IMG/VR virus record: IMGVR_UViG_3300020732_000013
Span: 1-62,896 of that record
Source: a virus
Direction: 5' to 3' (one strand)
DNA length: 62,896 nucleotides
Part shown: piece by piece, positions 51,931 through 60,862 of the stretch
How positions within the stretch are numbered: the first letter of the stretch is position 1
Layout of the letters: each line of letters begins with the position of its first letter
The notes under the pieces: generated by a model
Seen by the model: the letters and a program-made list of their open reading frames with translations, nothing else
The model's database searches: none
What the model was told of the DNA's origin: nothing
Program-made: the position numbers and the translations under genes

Positions 51931-52373
51931 TGATGCACCGTATGAACGTCAGCCCGAACTGCGCTGCCATCACCAAGCAGTTTGAGGGTTGTCAATTGGA
52001 AGCCTACCAAGACCCCATTGGTAAGTGGACGGTTGGCTATGGTCATACTGGCCCTGACGTTTATAAGGGACTGACTATTACTCAAGACCGCGCGGATCAC
52101 CTGCTGATGTTGGATCTTCTGCTCGCGCAGAACACCGTCAACAATCTGGTTGAACCTCAGATCAACCAGAATCAGTTCGATGCGCTGTGTGATTTTGTAT
52201 TCAATTGCGGCACGGGAAACTTCCAGTCCTCGACCCTGTTGAAACTCATCAATGCAAACGATCTCGCCGACGCCGCAAAAGAATTTGTGAAGTGGGACAA
52301 AGCGGCGGGTAAACCGCTTCCCGGTTTGCTTAAACGGCGACAGGCGGAAGCCGCGCTTTTCGTTAGGGTGTAA
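51930..52373 (+). CDS. Endolysin, GH24 lysozyme (T4/P22 type)
   Basis: 147 residues (tandem ATG at 51930 and 51933). Catalytic pattern E19-8-D28-5-T34 in FEGCQLEAYQDPIGKWTVGYG is the T4-lysozyme triad. NQNQFDALCDFVFNCGTGNFQSS is the conserved second-half motif. No signal peptide, so it depends on a holin for export. It cuts the glycan strands of peptidoglycan at lysis. Confidence 0.95.
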   Translation: MMHRMNVSPNCAAITKQFEGCQLEAYQDPIGKWTVGYGHTGPDVYKGLTITQDRADHLLMLDLLLAQNTVNNLVEPQINQNQFDALCDFVFNCGTGNFQSSTLLKLINANDLADAAKEFVKWDKAAGKPLPGLLKRRQAEAALFVRV

Positions 52374-52375
52374 CC

Positions 52376-55099
52376 ATGCCTCTGATCACACTCAAGTTCG
52401 TCCCCGGCATCAATAAGGAAGTTACTAACTATTCCGCAAAAGGGGGCTGGGTTGCGTGTGATCACATTCGTTTCCGCGTGGGACATCCGGAAAAGATCGG
52501 CGGATACGTCAATTGGAGTACAGCGCTCGGATCTTCGTCTACATTCAATGGCGTAGCCCGAACGCTGTTTCCTTGGGTGACCTATGACGTGCAGACGCTC
52601 GTCGCGATGGGTACGAATCAGAAGTACTACATCATCAATACGGCGAACGGCATATTTAACGACATCACACCGATTGCCAGTACGCAAGCGGGGCTTTCCA
52701 ATCCTTTCACGACAACGACGGGAAGTTCGCTTGTTACTGTTACTGACGCGAATCATGGAGCGACTGCGGGTACGTTTGTAACGCTCGCTGGCTCTCCCAC
52801 AACAGGATCTGGTGTTAATGGACTCACGAATTTAGTCGGTTCATTTGAGATCCTGACCATCATTGACGCCAACACGTACACCATTTCAGCGTATCCGCAA
52901 GTCGCTACATCGACCGGAGGTACGTCGGGTATTACGGGAATTTCCGCTACCTATCAAATTGATGCGGGTAATGCTGTCGAAACAACGGCCCTATCCGGAT
53001 GGGGTTTTGGACCGTGGGGCGGATATGCGGATGCCTCGTTTAATGGATATATATCCGACGGTACCGGGGTCAATCCTGATAATACGCTGACGGTCGTGGG
53101 ATCCGTTACGGGTTCCATTGGTCAAGGAATGAACATCGGTGGGATCGGTGTCGCAACCGGTACCGTTATCACAGGTGGCTCGGGACCGTATCAGGTCAGT
53201 ATCACTCAGTTGACACCGGGATCCCCGACGCCAATCCCCATGACTGCGGGTACGACGGGATGGGGTATCGGCGCGCCCTCCGCGACGGGCGTTCAATTGT
53301 TACCGACCATGTGGTCTCAGACCAACACAGGACAGGATCTTGTGTTCGCGCGGTCGTACGACCAACCCTATTATTGGGTGAAAAATACATCGGCTTATTC
53401 TGCGGGCATTACGCTCGCTGCGATGTCAGGTACGCAGAATAAGATCACCAAAACGTTGACCGTCGCTGCAACAACGGGGGCAAGTTCGATCACGGTAACC
53501 GACACACTCCTGATTGATACTGGCGCGATTGTGTCCGGTCCGGGTATTGCGGCGGGAACTTACGTGATGCCGTCTTGGAATGGCAGCAATACGATTCCAT
53601 TGTCAAAAGTGACAACAGCGAACATTGCGGCTAACAGTACTCCAATCAATTTTTCGTATTCACAGTATTCGGTGCCCAATGAAGTTGGCATGGTGTTTTC
53701 TGACCCTAATGGGTTCATCATCTTTGTCGGCGCGAATCCATACAACCCGACCAACTTCAATACGATCTATGACCCCATGTTGGTGCGGTGGTCCGATCAG
53801 AACAACCCATACGATTACGTCCCCACGACGTTCAATCAGGCGGGATCGAATCATCTTCAAAGTGGTTCGTATCTGGTTACGGGCAAATCGACTCGTCAGG
53901 AAAACCTGATCTGGTCGAACTCGGCGCTGTACTCTATGCAGTACGTCGGTCCGCCGTACGTCTACAGTTTCACGCTGCTTGCTGACAACATATCGATCAT
54001 CTCGCAGAATGCGGCGATCACGGTCAACAACATTACGTACTGGATGGGCGTAGACAAGTTCTACGTCTACAACGGTCAAGTTCAGCCATTGCCCTGCACC
54101 CTGCGTAACTTCGTCTTCAAGTACCTCAATACTGCGCAATCTTCGCAAGTCGTGTGCGGTATCAACATCGCTTACAACGAAGTATGGTGGCATTACCCGT
54201 CAGCAGCGAGTCTCGTCAACGATACGTACGTTGTTTACAACTACTTGGAAAACTCGTGGTACTACGGATCGATGAATCGTTCCGCATGGCTCGGTTCTGA
54301 ATTGATCCAGTCCTACCCACAGCAGACAGTTGCTGCGGGCACTACTCCGCTTGCAGTGATCAGCGCACAGACCTCGTATCTGAGCGCAGCGATAGGTTCT
54401 ACGAATGTAACTATCCCCGTCGTTAATGGATTCAGTTATCCCTATACCGGCGTAGTTGTTATCGACAGTGAACAGATCTCGTATACAAACGCCAACGATG
54501 GACTGACGTTACTTGTGCAGTCGCGTGGCTATAACAGCACGACCCCTGCGGCACATAGTCAGTACGCTCCGGTTACGCTGTTGGGCGGCAATCAGATCGC
54601 ACAGCATGAAGTCGGACTGGATGATTACACGTCGGGATCGCAGGTTGCGATCTACGCGTATATTTTGTCTGCCGACATCGACATCAGTGATGGTAATCGT
54701 TATCTGATGATCTGGCGCATCATTCCGGATCTGACGTTTACGTTCCAGTCTCCGGCAACGACGAGCAGCGTCACGATGACCGTGAACCCCCGTGCAAACC
54801 CCGGTTCGGCATACCTGACAGGTACGCTTCAGAACAATACGTTGACCATGACGGGGGCTAATAACGGAGCCAACGATCCGTGGGGGGATTACGCGACAGG
54901 AACCAATGCACCTGTCAGTAGACTGACGCAGCCCGCCCCGCGAGGACTGTATAACTATCCAGTTGAGCAATTTACTGGACAAGTCTACACGCGCGTTCGG
55001 GGCCGTCAGTTTTCGTTCCAGTTGCAGTCTACGGGTACGAATATGACGTGGCAGATGGGCGATATGCGCATCGACTACCGTCCGGATGGAGCGCGCTAA
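52376..55099 (+). CDS. Large tail/stabilisation virion protein, 907 residues
   Basis: The N-terminus (TLKFVPGINKEVTNYSAKGG, then HIRFRVGHPEKIGGYVNW) and the repeating WVTYDVQTLVAMGTNQKYYI and NLIWSNSALYSMQYVG segments suggest a beta-propeller-like body, as in tail-hub or DNA-stabilisation proteins of podovirus-type phages. Thr/Gly modules are inserted at about 120-200, 220-290 and 355-430. The C-terminal part (IPDLTFTFQSPATTSSVTMTV, MGDMRIDYRPDGAR) is beta-rich. Virion role is secure; the exact place is inferred. Confidence 0.75.
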   Translation: MPLITLKFVPGINKEVTNYSAKGGWVACDHIRFRVGHPEKIGGYVNWSTALGSSSTFNGVARTLFPWVTYDVQTLVAMGTNQKYYIINTANGIFNDITPIASTQAGLSNPFTTTTGSSLVTVTDANHGATAGTFVTLAGSPTTGSGVNGLTNLVGSFEILTIIDANTYTISAYPQVATSTGGTSGITGISATYQIDAGNAVETTALSGWGFGPWGGYADASFNGYISDGTGVNPDNTLTVVGSVTGSIGQGMNIGGIGVATGTVITGGSGPYQVSITQLTPGSPTPIPMTAGTTGWGIGAPSATGVQLLPTMWSQTNTGQDLVFARSYDQPYYWVKNTSAYSAGITLAAMSGTQNKITKTLTVAATTGASSITVTDTLLIDTGAIVSGPGIAAGTYVMPSWNGSNTIPLSKVTTANIAANSTPINFSYSQYSVPNEVGMVFSDPNGFIIFVGANPYNPTNFNTIYDPMLVRWSDQNNPYDYVPTTFNQAGSNHLQSGSYLVTGKSTRQENLIWSNSALYSMQYVGPPYVYSFTLLADNISIISQNAAITVNNITYWMGVDKFYVYNGQVQPLPCTLRNFVFKYLNTAQSSQVVCGINIAYNEVWWHYPSAASLVNDTYVVYNYLENSWYYGSMNRSAWLGSELIQSYPQQTVAAGTTPLAVISAQTSYLSAAIGSTNVTIPVVNGFSYPYTGVVVIDSEQISYTNANDGLTLLVQSRGYNSTTPAAHSQYAPVTLLGGNQIAQHEVGLDDYTSGSQVAIYAYILSADIDISDGNRYLMIWRIIPDLTFTFQSPATTSSVTMTVNPRANPGSAYLTGTLQNNTLTMTGANNGANDPWGDYATGTNAPVSRLTQPAPRGLYNYPVEQFTGQVYTRVRGRQFSFQLQSTGTNMTWQMGDMRIDYRPDGAR

Positions 55100-55296
55100 T
55101 GGCAAACAGTACTCGCGCGATTATTCCGCCCAAAGCCCCCAATCTGACCAATGCGCCGACGGATTATGATGCAGCGCACCAAACTCAAATCGGGAGTCAG
55201 TTGCGTACTTACTTCCAACAGTCGGACGTGAACAATCAACAGACCACAACGACGTTGAATAGCGCCGTCACGCTCATGTGGTTGGGAGGTCTGTAA
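55099..55296 (+). CDS. 65-residue virion-cluster protein
   Basis: ATG 55099 overlaps the upstream stop (TAATG) and its own TAA overlaps the next start. IIPPKAPNLTNAPTDYDAAH then TQIGSQLRTYFQQSDVNNQQ matches a short protein type common beside tail genes in environmental phages. Function unknown. Confidence 0.75.
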   Translation: MANSTRAIIPPKAPNLTNAPTDYDAAHQTQIGSQLRTYFQQSDVNNQQTTTTLNSAVTLMWLGGL

Positions 55297-55634
55297 TGGC
55301 GTATCAGAATATTACCGGGACGAAACTGGCGCAGTTCTCGACCGCCACCGCCCTGACGGCAACCGTTTTCACCTGCCCTGCCAACAACCGAGCCTATGTC
55401 AAAGACATCGACGTCTGTAATACCACCGGATCTGCCATCACTGCCTCTCTCTATTTGGTTCCAAACGGAGCGACGGCGGGTACGACCAATTCTTTGTTCT
55501 ATAATGTTCCTATCCCAGCCTACAGCGTCTTCCAATGGACGGGGTCCCAGATCATCAATCCGGGTGACTTCATACAGGCTCAGGCTAGTATCTCGGGCGT
55601 AGTCTTTAACATCACCGGAGGGTTGGCGATATGA
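55296..55634 (+). CDS. Beta-rich virion protein, 112 residues
   Basis: ATG 55296 overlaps the upstream TAA. ITGTKLAQFSTATALTATVFTCPANNRAYVKDIDVCN forms a compact beta domain; the middle is Ala/Thr-rich and the end has GDFIQAQASISGVVFNITGG. Likely a small tail or decoration protein. Confidence 0.72.
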   Translation: MAYQNITGTKLAQFSTATALTATVFTCPANNRAYVKDIDVCNTTGSAITASLYLVPNGATAGTTNSLFYNVPIPAYSVFQWTGSQIINPGDFIQAQASISGVVFNITGGLAI

Positions 55635-56452
55635 GCCTTAATTTGTATCCCCCTTCGGTGGGCAGTTCGGAATCGACCATTGCCGCGCCGTGGTACATGC
55701 AGGTGGCGCGTGGGCTTGTCCCCGGTGCGTCAGTCGTTAACGTGTATGGGTATCAAAACTCATTCCCCGGTAGCACTGCGTCTAGTGGCGCGTTTTCTAC
55801 GGTATGGGAACTTAACACTAACGCTTCCTTCACACCGTATGCGTATCCCTCATCGGCAATACAGATGCTGCTTTACAGTACAACACCGGGAACCCCTGCG
55901 TCGGATATTAATGTTTCTGTTCTAATCAATGGATTGGATGCAAGTTACAACCCGATATCTGAGACCCTTACGCTGACCAATGGCGCAACGGGCGTTACTA
56001 CGGTCAACTCGTATCTACGAATTAACAGTATTCAAACCGTTGGATCGGTTAATGCTCTCGGTACTCTATATTTGAGCAATTCGGGCAAGACTGTTACGTA
56101 TGCAGTAATTGCGTTAACTGGGGGCGTATCTAACGGCAAAAGTCAGATGATGATCTACACCGTGCCGAACGGGTACACGTTTTATCTGACGCGCTCTAAT
56201 GCGTACTCAAGCCTCAATGGCAACACGGCGGGTAACTACTCGTACTACCGTGTGTACACGCAATCCAATACAGGCGTAATTCAAACGCTTCTTCAGGCCC
56301 CATTTACAAACGAATACGGAACCCTTCGCGTTGCGCCACGCCCATACACGCAGAAGACTGATATTCAATGGCAAGTAGCAGCGGCCCCCACATCTGCTTC
56401 CGCCGTCGGCATTGGTGTCGAAGGCATCCTCATTTCTAATACGGCGGTGTAA
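55631..56452 (+). CDS. Beta-rich virion protein, 273 residues
   Basis: Overlaps the upstream gene by four bases. PWYMQVARGLVPGASVVNVYGYQNSFPG near the start, then repeated Thr/Ser strands (SETLTLTNGATGVTTVNSYLRI) and an IQWQVAAAP end. Similar in build to the 44543 and 50694 products. A receptor-contacting or decoration role is possible but unproved. Confidence 0.72.
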   Translation: MSLNLYPPSVGSSESTIAAPWYMQVARGLVPGASVVNVYGYQNSFPGSTASSGAFSTVWELNTNASFTPYAYPSSAIQMLLYSTTPGTPASDINVSVLINGLDASYNPISETLTLTNGATGVTTVNSYLRINSIQTVGSVNALGTLYLSNSGKTVTYAVIALTGGVSNGKSQMMIYTVPNGYTFYLTRSNAYSSLNGNTAGNYSYYRVYTQSNTGVIQTLLQAPFTNEYGTLRVAPRPYTQKTDIQWQVAAAPTSASAVGIGVEGILISNTAV

Positions 56453-56454
56453 CC

Positions 56455-58533
56455 ATGCTTAGACCACTCGCTCATCATCCACACATAGCAGCAGCGGGTC
56501 TCTCCTCGCTCGGTCGTGGTGATGACAAAATGCTCGTCCACATGACCCCGCACGAGGTCGGTGGGCTTCGTCAATTGGCTATGGCAGCGGGTGGTGATCT
56601 ATCGATCAACCCCGCCACGGGCCTTTACGAAGCGGGGTTCTTGTCCTCGCTCTTGCCCATGATCGCGGGTGGGCTTCTGTCAATGACGGGTATTGGTGCG
56701 CCTTTGGGTGCTGCCATCGTCGGCGCAGGTGATGCAGCAATCACTGGTAGTTGGAAAAAAGGTCTCATGGCGGGTATCGGCGCGTACGGCGGTGCGAGCC
56801 TTGCCTCGGGCCTTGGTGCTGCGGGTTCTGTGGCTAATTCTTCGGCGGATGCTGTAAGCGCAGCCAATGCAGCCGCGCCTAGCGCAACACAAGGCATCAC
56901 TGACGCTGCGGGAATAACGCAGACCGCCTCCGCTGCCCCCGCCGTCGGAACTGTCTCTGCGGGTAATGGAATTGCAAGTCTTACTCCGCCTGTTTCGGCT
57001 GCTCCGCCTGTCCCTACTACGCCGTCGTTCCCGGGATTCCCCAGTCAAATGACGCAAGCGTATTCAAATTCCGTTGCGGCAGGGACACTTCCGCCTACAG
57101 GGTCGCCGTCGATTCCCTCGTCACTCGCGGCTCCGGCCCCGACTCCGCCTCCGCCTGTAACTCCCACTGCTGCTCCGACGCCTACGGGGGCACCACCTCC
57201 GGCAACGATGGATCAACTCAACGCGGCGCAGAAGGCAACGCTGAAGGCTCTGCCTGTGGATCAGCAAGGCGCGTATCTCCAGAACTTGGGGGTGCGGAAT
57301 GCTATGCAGGGTGCATCGGCCTCGGGAGTATGGAACCCAACGTTCGGTCAAGCGGCTTCGAATATGAAGGCAGGTCTTGGCACCCTGAACACCATGCAGG
57401 GATGGGGCAATCTCGGTTCGACGATGGGCACGACGGGCATGGCGGCTACGGCTCTGCCTATTGCGCAGACGCTCTCGCAGTTCAATCAATCTACGGGTGT
57501 ACCGACAAACGCTCAGACGCCGGTCGAGTATTACAACACCGTCTATGATCCTCGTACACAGACGTACTCGCGAGGCAATTGGACGACGCAGTTTGCGGGT
57601 AACGGTTACACGGGCGCGCCGGGACAAGGGCAAGTGGCTAACACCAAAGGCCCCTTGGGATCATACGTTGATCCTTACACTGGCCTGACGGCGGTCAAAG
57701 AAGGTGGGCCGATCAAGCACATGGCCTCGGGTGGACAAACGAGTAGTAACCTTCAGGACTACTACAAGAGCCTGATGAGCGGAAATACTTCTGTCTCACC
57801 GTTGCAGTCGGTCAACCCTAGTGCCAACAACGCTTTCATGGCGAATCTTGCTCAGGGAACTGCGCCTACCACTCCAATCGGTGGCGCGGGCATGCAGTTC
57901 TTGACCAATCAGCAACCGCAGTCGGCGACCAATCCTTACGGTTATACGGCTCCTCCGCCGGGAGCGACGGGAGCGACGGGAGCGACGGGAGCGACGGGTA
58001 CTGCGGCTACAAGTACTGGCACGGGGGCGACGATGCCCGCAGGGCTGCGCAGTCTTATGGGGGGGATGTTCGGGGGCAATATCGCACCCGATGCCTCTCA
58101 GATGGCGGCAATTCCTACGTATACGTGGAACCCCGCTACGCAGTCGTTTACTCAGACGAGTTCCGGTTATGCCGGACAAGGCGACGGTGGCGGCAAAGCG
58201 GCTGGCGGCGGTATTGCGTCATTGAATACTTTCTCAGGTGGTGGTACACCGGGGCTGGGTTCGTATTCGGATGGCGGTCGCGCGCTCAAGGGTCCGGGGG
58301 ATGGCATGTCCGATTCTATCCCGGCGCATATTATTGGGAATAAGCCCCAACCCGCTGCCCTCGCCGATGGGGAGTTCGTCATCCCGGCGGACGTGGTCTC
58401 TCACCTCGGCAACGGTTCGACGGATGCGGGGTCGCGCGTCCTCTATAAGATGATGGACAAGGTACGTCAGGCTCGCACGGGTAACCCGGAGCAGGGCAAG
58501 CAGATCAATCCCAACAAATTTATTCCGGCTTAG
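56455..58533 (+). CDS. Internal/tail virion protein with collagen-like stretch, 692 residues
   Basis: The N-terminal part has a conserved LVHMTPHEVGGLRQLAMAAGG segment and a hydrophobic Gly/Ala region (LLPMIAGGLLSMTGIGAPLGAA). The middle is Pro/Ala/Thr-rich, with four GAT triplets coded by a 9-bp tandem repeat at 57961-57996. The C-terminal signature GPGDGMSDSIPAHIIG, LADGEFVIPADVVSHLGNGS, then VLYKMMDKVRQARTG recurs in many phage virion proteins. Probably injected or tail-associated. Confidence 0.8.
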   Translation: MLRPLAHHPHIAAAGLSSLGRGDDKMLVHMTPHEVGGLRQLAMAAGGDLSINPATGLYEAGFLSSLLPMIAGGLLSMTGIGAPLGAAIVGAGDAAITGSWKKGLMAGIGAYGGASLASGLGAAGSVANSSADAVSAANAAAPSATQGITDAAGITQTASAAPAVGTVSAGNGIASLTPPVSAAPPVPTTPSFPGFPSQMTQAYSNSVAAGTLPPTGSPSIPSSLAAPAPTPPPPVTPTAAPTPTGAPPPATMDQLNAAQKATLKALPVDQQGAYLQNLGVRNAMQGASASGVWNPTFGQAASNMKAGLGTLNTMQGWGNLGSTMGTTGMAATALPIAQTLSQFNQSTGVPTNAQTPVEYYNTVYDPRTQTYSRGNWTTQFAGNGYTGAPGQGQVANTKGPLGSYVDPYTGLTAVKEGGPIKHMASGGQTSSNLQDYYKSLMSGNTSVSPLQSVNPSANNAFMANLAQGTAPTTPIGGAGMQFLTNQQPQSATNPYGYTAPPPGATGATGATGATGTAATSTGTGATMPAGLRSLMGGMFGGNIAPDASQMAAIPTYTWNPATQSFTQTSSGYAGQGDGGGKAAGGGIASLNTFSGGGTPGLGSYSDGGRALKGPGDGMSDSIPAHIIGNKPQPAALADGEFVIPADVVSHLGNGSTDAGSRVLYKMMDKVRQARTGNPEQGKQINPNKFIPA

Positions 58534-58542
58534 GAGAAGAAC

Positions 58543-59136
58543 ATGAGTCAAGGTGGGGTGATGCCTACGGGCATGCAGAATCAGACCGCATCATTGAAAC
58601 CCCCTACCCCGCCGACTCCCGGCATGGGTAATCAGATGGGTGGCTTTGGTGGGCAAGCAATGAGCGGGACGCCGGGGGGTTTTGGTATGCCTTCGGGTGG
58701 CTTTGGTGGTACGGCGGGTAAACCGTCGGCTCCCGGCGGTCAGACAATGCCGATGCAGGGCGGACAGTTGGGGCAGAATTTCCCAACGCAGCAAGGGCAG
58801 TTTTTGCAGAACATAGCGCAAGGTACGGCGCAGTCTGCCTTTGGCGGGAATCAGATGCAGCAGCAAGCCATCCAAGGTATACAACCGATGCAGAATCTTG
58901 GCGGCATGTTTGGCGCGATGTCTCCGTCAACCGGAACATCGCAGTCTGCCTTTGGCGGGAATCAGATGTTGCAGCCGATGCAGCAAGCCGCCTTGCAAAA
59001 TAACTTAACTCAGCGAAATCAGCCGTACCAGAATTTTGGTGTGATACCTTCCGCAGGTCTTGCCTCCCTCACTCCGCAGCAACCTCAGATGTCCGGCTTG
59101 CAGCACTACGGCCCGCAGGGTCGGGGTCATCAGTAA
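58543..59136 (+). CDS. Gln/Gly/Met-rich low-complexity virion protein
   Basis: 197 residues, AGGAG before the ATG. Disordered: GGFG repeats in the first half (MGGFGGQAM, PSGGFGGTAG) and a duplicated QSAFGGNQM unit (about 97-105 and 134-142). No folded domain visible. Lies between two internal virion genes and is probably packaged. Confidence 0.7.
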   Translation: MSQGGVMPTGMQNQTASLKPPTPPTPGMGNQMGGFGGQAMSGTPGGFGMPSGGFGGTAGKPSAPGGQTMPMQGGQLGQNFPTQQGQFLQNIAQGTAQSAFGGNQMQQQAIQGIQPMQNLGGMFGAMSPSTGTSQSAFGGNQMLQPMQQAALQNNLTQRNQPYQNFGVIPSAGLASLTPQQPQMSGLQHYGPQGRGHQ

Positions 59137-59564
59137 TGGTGCTGACCGTCACCTATATACCGTATGGGCAACTTAGTTACGTGTTGCCCAAGGTTATCCA
59201 CAACCTGAAAAAGTCAGAGTTGTGGACGCGGGGACGGGCGTCGGTCGATGACATAGTAAGGTTCTTGTACACACAGCATATGCAGTTGTGGGCGGTGCAC
59301 GATCCTGAAACGGAAGACGTTTGGGGCTACGTCATCACAGAGATTAAGCAGTATCCCTTGTGCAAGATGTTGGTGTTCCAATACAGCGCGGGTGATGAGG
59401 GAGTGCTTAATCTCTCTGGTGATTTGGTGTTTGAAGAGTTGGAGAAGTTCGCAAAGAGCGAAAACTGTCAGGGGATTGAATTCTTCGGACGCCCCGGTTG
59501 GCGTAATCATGCTCGTAAGCATGGTTGCACATCACAGACTGTAGTCTATGAGAAGTTCTTCTGA
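59136..59564 (+). CDS. GNAT-like acyltransferase-fold protein
   Basis: 142 residues. The order of elements fits a short GNAT fold: LWAVHDPETEDVWGYVITEIKQYP as central strands, KMLVFQYSAGDEG, LEKFAKSENCQGIEFFGRPGWRNHARKHGC as the late helix-strand, and VVYEKFF at the end. Proteins like this occur inside structural clusters of other phages. The classic acetyl-CoA loop (QxxGxG) is not clear, so catalysis is doubtful. Confidence 0.62.
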   Translation: MVLTVTYIPYGQLSYVLPKVIHNLKKSELWTRGRASVDDIVRFLYTQHMQLWAVHDPETEDVWGYVITEIKQYPLCKMLVFQYSAGDEGVLNLSGDLVFEELEKFAKSENCQGIEFFGRPGWRNHARKHGCTSQTVVYEKFF

Positions 59565-59932
59565 TGACAACTCACATACAATTGATTCAACTCGGCGGCT
59601 TAGAGGGACTCCTTTATGCCTTCGATAAACGTGGTGAGGGCCTCATGATGCATACGCATGAGGCTGATACCGCGCACGATATTTTGGTCATGAAAGGTAC
59701 CGTTAGAGTTTCAGGAACCGCTCCTACAGAGATACTTGTAGAAGGCGATCACTTGAATCTTCATTGGTACCTTGATCACGAAGTTTTGGCCCTTGAAGAT
59801 GACACGGTCATCTTCAATCGGTTTCTGAACGGCATACCTGCGCCGTTCCGTAACCTGCCTTTGGATCGACGTGTGGGTAGCGTGGAAGACACGCTGCATC
59901 GCTCGATCCCTTACCACACAGTTTTGAGGTGA
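59564..59932 (+). CDS. Cupin-fold protein
   Basis: 122 residues, start overlapping the upstream stop (TGATG). MMHTHEADTAHDILVMKGTVRVSG gives the first cupin motif with H30, H32 and E33; EGDHLNLHWYLDHEVLALEDD gives the second with H67 and H72. These can hold a metal ion. Cupins include sugar epimerases and structural proteins; a role in modifying or building the tail is inferred from position. Confidence 0.72.
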   Translation: MTTHIQLIQLGGLEGLLYAFDKRGEGLMMHTHEADTAHDILVMKGTVRVSGTAPTEILVEGDHLNLHWYLDHEVLALEDDTVIFNRFLNGIPAPFRNLPLDRRVGSVEDTLHRSIPYHTVLR

Positions 59933-59935
59933 CCT

Positions 59936-60862
59936 ATGTGCGGCGGCGGTAGTCAGAGTTCACAACCGGTACAGTCGACTTCCTATACCACTAATTTACC
60001 GTCTTACCTTCAGGGGCCGGTAGAGCAGTTGGCAGGGCAATCGCTTGCGTTGACTAATACAGCGACTAACCCATACCAATCTTACATTGGCAATGCGGCT
60101 GCGGGCGGTCAGGGCATTCAAGGCACGACAGTTGCCGGAATGACCCCGATGCAGATACAGGCCATGCAGAATGCGCAGCAGATGAATGTCTCGCCGCAGA
60201 CAAGTCAAGCGACGGGCATGGCGGGTATGGTGGGGTCGATGGCAACCGATCCGTCGCAGTACGGCGCGGCCCTTCAGAATTACATGTCACCTTACACGCA
60301 GAACGTTATCAATCAGCAGCAAAACGCTGCGGTTGCCGACTATGCGCGGAGTCTTCCGCAGTTGGGTGCCAATGCGGCTCGTATGGGGCAGTTGGGTAGC
60401 GACCGCGACGCCCTTGTGCAGTCTGAAGCCAACCGCAACTTGCAGTCGCAATTGCAGGGCATCACGGCATCTGGTCTACAGAACGCGTATCAGAATGCGC
60501 AGAGTACGTTGCAGGGTCAACAGCAGATGGGCCTTGGTGCAGCGCAGCAGTTGGGGACGTTGGGTCAGAACGACTACGCACAAGCGATGGGTATCTTGCA
60601 AGCGCAGAACGCGCTCGGTACTCAACAGCAGCAGTTATCGCAGAACGTTAACAACGCGCTCAATCAGAACTTCCAGAACGCGATCAATTACCCGTATGCG
60701 CAACAGGCGTTCTTGTCGGGCATCTTGCACGGCACATCCCCGGGCGCGTTGGGTTCGCAGCAGTCCAGTTCGACCTACACTCAGGCTCCTAGCATGGGGC
60801 AGCAGGTGGTCGGCGGTGCAACATCTATGGCAGGTCTCGCTGGCTTGTTTGGAGCAGCCTAA
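59936..60862 (+). CDS. Internal virion/DNA ejection-type protein, 308 residues
   Basis: AGGTGA precedes the ATG. Starts MCGGGSQ, then a helical Gln/Asn/Ala-rich body (QAMQNAQQM, ANRNLQSQLQGITASGLQNAY, QNVNNALNQNFQNAINYPY) and a hydrophobic Gly/Ala end (GGATSMAGLAGLFGAA). Such proteins form the ejection complex that passes through the cell envelope in podovirus-type phages. The assignment rests on composition and neighbours. Confidence 0.7.
   Translation: MCGGGSQSSQPVQSTSYTTNLPSYLQGPVEQLAGQSLALTNTATNPYQSYIGNAAAGGQGIQGTTVAGMTPMQIQAMQNAQQMNVSPQTSQATGMAGMVGSMATDPSQYGAALQNYMSPYTQNVINQQQNAAVADYARSLPQLGANAARMGQLGSDRDALVQSEANRNLQSQLQGITASGLQNAYQNAQSTLQGQQQMGLGAAQQLGTLGQNDYAQAMGILQAQNALGTQQQQLSQNVNNALNQNFQNAINYPYAQQAFLSGILHGTSPGALGSQQSSSTYTQAPSMGQQVVGGATSMAGLAGLFGAA

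Noticed and set aside
44543-56452. Diversity-generating retroelement acting on the fibre genes
   Set aside because: No reverse transcriptase frame and no template/variable repeat pair with adenine-biased differences was seen.
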